Source: Clostridia bacterium
GTDB lineage: Bacteria; Bacillota; Clostridia; Oscillospirales; CAG-272
DNA: 8,003 bases
Reading direction: 5' to 3'
Assembly: GCA_017631215.1 (NCBI GenBank)
Contig: JAGBTR010000142.1
Span: forward strand, 1-8,003
Positions 5,158 to 8,003 of this stretch are shown one piece after another. The notes below the pieces were generated by a model, which was not told the origin of the DNA, ran no database searches, and was given only the letters and a program-made list of their open reading frames with translations. The position numbers and the translations under genes are program-made. The number at the start of each line of letters is the position of its first letter. Within the stretch, counting starts at the first letter, position 1.

Positions 5158-5637
5158 TTACCACATCAGGATCATCAAGGCCACCGCGCCGCACAGCGAC
5201 AGCGTCCCCCGAAGACGAATGCTCGGGGAAAGCCCGATGCGCAATCGCTCTGACTCCTGCTCCAGCGCGCGGATCTCCGCCGCCAACCGATCGAGCTGCT
5301 CCTGCCGCCACACGCGCCCCACCTCGTCTGCCAGAGCAAGCAAGCGCGCACCGATCTCGCTCGGCAAATGCTCTGCAGATGCGCGACACAGCACGCGCAG
5401 GTCAATCTCACGGGGCGTAGCATCCTCCCCAAGATCTCGCCAAAGGCGCGGTGGAATCCCGCGCAAAATATCGGGGAGCGGTATCGAAAGGCAGGAGATT
5501 CGGGTATGCACCGTTTGGAGCAACTCCACCCACGCCCGCACACACGTCTCTGTCCGTTGCAGTCGCCGTGTGTGGATCAAGCAATCCAGCACCGCCGCCG
5601 AAAGAAGCAGCAAGCCGCCCATCCATTTCAGCCACAT
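5158..5637 (-). CDS. spoIIIAB: Stage III sporulation protein AB
   Basis: The protein has 159 residues: an N-terminal membrane helix (about 5-20), a helical cytoplasmic or peripheral region, a charged coiled-coil-like stretch at about 112-133 (RQEQLDRLAAEIRALEQESE), and a C-terminal hydrophobic helix (144-158). This hairpin-like layout resembles SpoIIIAB and, more loosely, type II secretion GspF-type proteins. It probably anchors the SpoIIIAA ATPase at the mother-cell membrane, as proposed for the family. ATG 5637 overlaps the end of spoIIIAA by 10 nt, with TGAGG 4 nt upstream, so translation is likely coupled. Sequence conservation in this family is modest; position between AA and AC supports the name. 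Confidence 0.9.
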   Translation of the reverse strand: MWLKWMGGLLLLSAAVLDCLIHTRRLQRTETCVRAWVELLQTVHTRISCLSIPLPDILRGIPPRLWRDLGEDATPREIDLRVLCRASAEHLPSEIGARLLALADEVGRVWRQEQLDRLAAEIRALEQESERLRIGLSPSIRLRGTLSLCGAVALMILMW

Positions 5638-6560
5638 AGCGCCTCACCCATCTCCGCCCATTCGGTCAGGTGATAATGAGATTCACCACCGCACGGTCGC
5701 CGTTCAATGCCAATATACAGCCCGAACACCGCCGCCTCGCACAGCGCGCGCAGGGGCGGGCGGCGTAGCAAATCCTCAACGCTTGCGGCGTGGGCGCTGG
5801 CCAGGATCGGAACGCCGCTATTGGCGACCGACAGCACCGCACGCGCCTCATCCGCACCGATCTCATCACACACGATCAGCTGTGCGTCCTGCGTGCGGGT
5901 CGCGATCTCGATGCCCTGCCCCTTGGGATAGTGCGACAGCACGGACAGCGACAGCGCCTTATCAAAAAATCCGTCGTCCAGCTCGCCGCGGGTATCGATC
6001 AAGGCCACGCGGAGCGGTCGCTCACCGCCCGCCAGATGCGTTGCCAATGCGCGTAGCAAGGTCGTTTTACCACCTCCGGGAGGCGCATAGACGAGCGTCC
6101 CCCGCGGAAAGGCCGATCGAACGTCCCCGACCAGCGTACGACCGATCGAGCGGAGCGGATGAGAAAAGCGCACGCACAGGGTATCCACACGGCGAAGTCC
6201 CAGCAGCTGCGTGCCCGTCTCATCCGTTGCAGCCGCACCGCAGACACCAACGCGAATTCCCTCCCCAATGGACAGATATCCCTGCGTAAGACTATCGCGA
6301 TAGGCATACAGCGAGCCCTTACAAAGAGCGTGCAGAAGCGCGTCCATCTCCTGCTCTGTTAGTGTGACGGGTACACGGCGCGTCTCGCCCCGCCGTGTGA
6401 CCGAGCAATAACGTCCCACGCGCAGATGCAACTCGTCCCACGTGTCGACCGACGTACGGAGCGCCGCGAATGCCTCGGACACACGGGGCGGCAATCGCTT
6501 CAAAAAGCGCTCGGGTGCGCTCTCCGTCTGCCGTATTCCCTGCTCGATCATCTGCCGCAT
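5628..6560 (-). CDS. spoIIIAA: Stage III sporulation protein AA, secretion-type ATPase
   Basis: The protein has 310 residues. It is a cytoplasmic P-loop ATPase related to the GspE/PilT secretion ATPases and is thought to power or gate the SpoIIIA channel. Walker A is APPGGGKTT at about 159-167; an IDTRGEL box lies at 188-194 and Walker B LIVCDEIG at 228-235, followed by a SAHA motif at about 255-258. The N-terminal part has LHLRVGRYCS and YLSIGEGIRVGVCG (about 95-108), the family-specific region before the ATPase core. The start is ATG 6560, with GGGAGG 7 nt upstream. The longer ATG at 6590 has no ribosome-binding site and overlaps the candidate -10 element CATAAGAT. It is the first gene of the operon, overlapping spoIIIAB by 10 nt. 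Confidence 0.95.
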   Translation of the reverse strand: MRQMIEQGIRQTESAPERFLKRLPPRVSEAFAALRTSVDTWDELHLRVGRYCSVTRRGETRRVPVTLTEQEMDALLHALCKGSLYAYRDSLTQGYLSIGEGIRVGVCGAAATDETGTQLLGLRRVDTLCVRFSHPLRSIGRTLVGDVRSAFPRGTLVYAPPGGGKTTLLRALATHLAGGERPLRVALIDTRGELDDGFFDKALSLSVLSHYPKGQGIEIATRTQDAQLIVCDEIGADEARAVLSVANSGVPILASAHAASVEDLLRRPPLRALCEAAVFGLYIGIERRPCGGESHYHLTEWAEMGEALCG

Positions 6561-6567
6561 CGTCACG

Positions 6568-6573
6568 CCTCCC
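6568..6573 (-). promoter_or_regulatory. Ribosome-binding site deciding the spoIIIAA start
   Basis: GGGAGG on the minus strand lies 7 nt before ATG 6560. No comparable site precedes the upstream in-frame ATG at 6590. Confidence 0.78.
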
Positions 6574-6588
6574 ATCCTTGTTTGGTTC

Positions 6589-6620
6589 ATCTTATGCCCG
6601 CGCGGACAAGATTAGAACTG
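6589..6620 (-). promoter_or_regulatory. Candidate sporulation promoter of the spoIIIA operon
   Basis: On the minus strand CAGTTCTAA (6612-6620) is followed after exactly 15 nt by CATAAGAT (6589-6596), 28 nt before the spoIIIAA start. CATAAGAT shares CATA and the final T with the sigma-E -10 consensus. The identical 9-mer and spacing recur upstream of spoIIIAH. In B. subtilis this operon is transcribed by sigma-E in the mother cell, which fits. The -35 half is unlike the B. subtilis consensus, so sigma specificity is inferred. Confidence 0.55.
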
Positions 6621-6623
6621 CGC

Positions 6624-6659
6624 AAAAAAAGCCCCACGACTCGACAAAAGCCGTGGGGC
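6624..6659 (-). terminator. Rho-independent terminator of the solute-binding protein gene
   Basis: On the minus strand GCCCCACG pairs with CGTGGGGC (8 bp, GC-rich) and is followed by seven T. It begins 16 nt after the stop codon of the gene at 6676 and isolates it from the spoIIIA operon. Confidence 0.9.
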
Positions 6660-6675
6660 GGAGATGATAACGATA

Positions 6676-8003
6676 TTATTTGGTCGCCTTGATAAAATCA
6701 TTCACCACGCCGACCTGCTCCATCGTCGCGCCCTCCCAGGAATCCCAGACGCTCGCGATGTTGGCGTTGCCCGTTTGGCTCAGACGGAAGAAGCCCTTGC
6801 CACCCTGCAGATTGTTCTCCAGATCCCAATACTGACCGGGATCGTACACGCGCGTGTCGAGCACGATCTCAAGACTGCGCTTGGACTCCTCGCTCTTGGC
6901 AAGGCGGTTGAGCAACAGCGTCTCATACAGCACGGGACGGACGGTATAGTAGCTATCGTAGCTGATCATCTCGAGCACGGTGGCGGCAAGCTCGGGATCG
7001 AGCGCACCTGCGGGGATACCGACCGTGCTATCGTGATGGACGGCGACCAGCGAGTAGTAGCGATCCTGACCCTCCTCCAGCATAGGAACGGGCAGGATGC
7101 CGTAATCGGTCTCCATCTTGCGATAATCGAGATAGCCGTTCTTGATGCCCATATTGGCGAACAGCGCCTGCTCTATCAGGAAGAGACCGCCCTCGCTGGG
7201 CGCATCCGCCACGGGCATATGTGAGATGTAGTTCCAATCCTGATACATATAGTCCTCATAGATGCGCTGCATCGCGAGGATGGTCTCGGGAGTACCGAAA
7301 TCGTAGGCGAGATAGCCGTCATCGTCGATGTGAGCGAACTTATAGCCGCCGCCCGCATAGAGCTGATAGGACGCCTCACCGCCCTCCACGCCCCACAGGT
7401 CGCGTGCCGAGTTCATCAGATCGTCGCCGTCCAGCGAGGTCGCAACGACCTCTCCCGCCGAGATCATATACTCCATCGTCCACTCCTGATTCTCAACGAG
7501 ATCGTAAAAATAGTTCATACCGTGATCGTTTGCGATACGGGTATTGAAGAAAACGCACGAGGTCGCGCCCTTATCACGCATCAGCATCTCAGTGACGCAG
7601 ACGTAGAGGCTATCGCCCAGCGTGTAGGAGGCGACCGCATCCGCGGGCCACCACGGCTGGTCGGTGTGAAGGATCTCGCCCGCATACTGATTCATATCGA
7701 CGTACATACCTGTCTCGATCAGCGGCCAGACGTTGCGGCTGCGGAGCGTTGCCAGCTGGAACTCGTTGCCCGACGTCGTGTAGTCCTGGCGCAGACGGTT
7801 ATCGTAGCCCTGATTGACCGATACGTATTCCGCCGTGATGGTCACGCCGAGCTGCTCCTCGACCCACGCGTTACGGGCATAGACCGCCTGGTCCATAATG
7901 CTGCCGAGGTACTCGACCACATCGCCCTCCTCCCACGGAATCCAGCCCGTGCCCGAGTCAACAATACCGCTGACCGACCACTGTATGATGTGCACCTTTC
8001 CGC
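6676..8003 (-). CDS. Extracellular solute-binding protein of an ABC transporter (N-terminus outside window)
   Basis: The last 441 codons are visible; the frame stays open to the right edge, so the signal peptide and true start are missing. The GTG at 7995 is an internal in-frame codon, not a convincing start. Recognisable stretches are WEEGDVVEYLGSIMDQAVY, RNAWVEEQLGVTI, WWPADAVASYTLGDSLYVC, NQEWTMEYMISAGE, YGILPVPMLEEGQDRYY, and a Trp- and Tyr-rich acidic composition. The pattern 'v..Avy.RN..vee.lgv.i' near the N-terminus is typical of clostridial lipoprotein-type extracellular solute-binding proteins, many linked with carbohydrate ABC importers. The ligand cannot be told. No permease or ATPase gene for the transporter lies in the window; any would be upstream, beyond 8003. 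It has its own terminator and is not part of the sporulation operon. Confidence 0.82.
   Translation of the reverse strand, partial: GKVHIIQWSVSGIVDSGTGWIPWEEGDVVEYLGSIMDQAVYARNAWVEEQLGVTITAEYVSVNQGYDNRLRQDYTTSGNEFQLATLRSRNVWPLIETGMYVDMNQYAGEILHTDQPWWPADAVASYTLGDSLYVCVTEMLMRDKGATSCVFFNTRIANDHGMNYFYDLVENQEWTMEYMISAGEVVATSLDGDDLMNSARDLWGVEGGEASYQLYAGGGYKFAHIDDDGYLAYDFGTPETILAMQRIYEDYMYQDWNYISHMPVADAPSEGGLFLIEQALFANMGIKNGYLDYRKMETDYGILPVPMLEEGQDRYYSLVAVHHDSTVGIPAGALDPELAATVLEMISYDSYYTVRPVLYETLLLNRLAKSEESKRSLEIVLDTRVYDPGQYWDLENNLQGGKGFFRLSQTGNANIASVWDSWEGATMEQVGVVNDFIKATK

Noticed and set aside
4724..6289. 521-codon open frame on the plus strand
   Set aside because: It runs antisense across spoIIIAD, AC, AB and AA, crossing several real gene boundaries, and its translation is a Ser/Arg/Pro-rich low-complexity string.
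6664..7224. 186-codon open frame on the plus strand
   Set aside because: It is antisense to the solute-binding protein gene and begins beside that gene's terminator; no ribosome-binding site or domain is seen.

Overview
The window comes from an endospore-forming, GC-rich member of the Clostridia (Bacillota), most likely an uncultured or gut lineage. The main evidence is a complete eight-gene stage III sporulation operon, spoIIIAA to spoIIIAH, on the minus strand from 6560 down to 1663. Species cannot be named from the sequence.

Layout from left to right. (1) Positions 1-117 hold the 3' end of a plus-strand sugar phosphate isomerase/epimerase-like gene. (2) Positions 118-458 are a gene-free gap between two convergent genes. 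The gap is highly structured: a 328-bp segment (125-452) is bounded by a perfect 15-bp inverted repeat that extends imperfectly to about 38 bp. Inside it are a strong bidirectional terminator, a second terminator-like hairpin, and a string of short hairpins separated by a GTTATGA/TCATAAC spacer motif. (3) Positions 459-1550 (minus) encode a P-loop protein built as two similar halves, with an intact Walker A only in the first half; it resembles the uncharacterised Firmicutes family known as PRK06851. (4) A minus-strand terminator at 1622-1655 closes the sporulation operon. (5) spoIIIAH, AG, AF, AE, AD, AC, AB and AA follow, with gaps of 21 nt or less, or overlaps, everywhere except an 80-nt gap between AG and AH. 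(6) Positions 6561-6675 hold the operon promoter region and the terminator of the next gene. (7) Positions 6676-8003 (minus) are the 3' part of an extracellular solute-binding protein gene whose 5' end lies beyond the window.

Working together: the SpoIIIA proteins form the mother-cell side of the SpoIIIA-SpoIIQ channel that links mother cell and forespore after engulfment. AA is the cytoplasmic ATPase, AB to AE are membrane components, AF, AG and AH carry ring-forming or accessory domains, and AH contacts forespore SpoIIQ in characterised species. The order and sizes match the canonical operon.

The most useful new observations are: a shared CAGTTCTAA-N15-CATAnnAT element upstream of both spoIIIAA and spoIIIAH, which looks like a pair of mother-cell sigma factor promoters; the inverted-repeat-bounded hairpin element at 125-452; the degenerate second P-loop of the ATPase next to the operon; a spoIIIAE gene with no ordinary start codon; and several starts that ribosome-binding sites place downstream of the longest reading frame. 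I see no CRISPR array, transposase, rRNA or tRNA gene.
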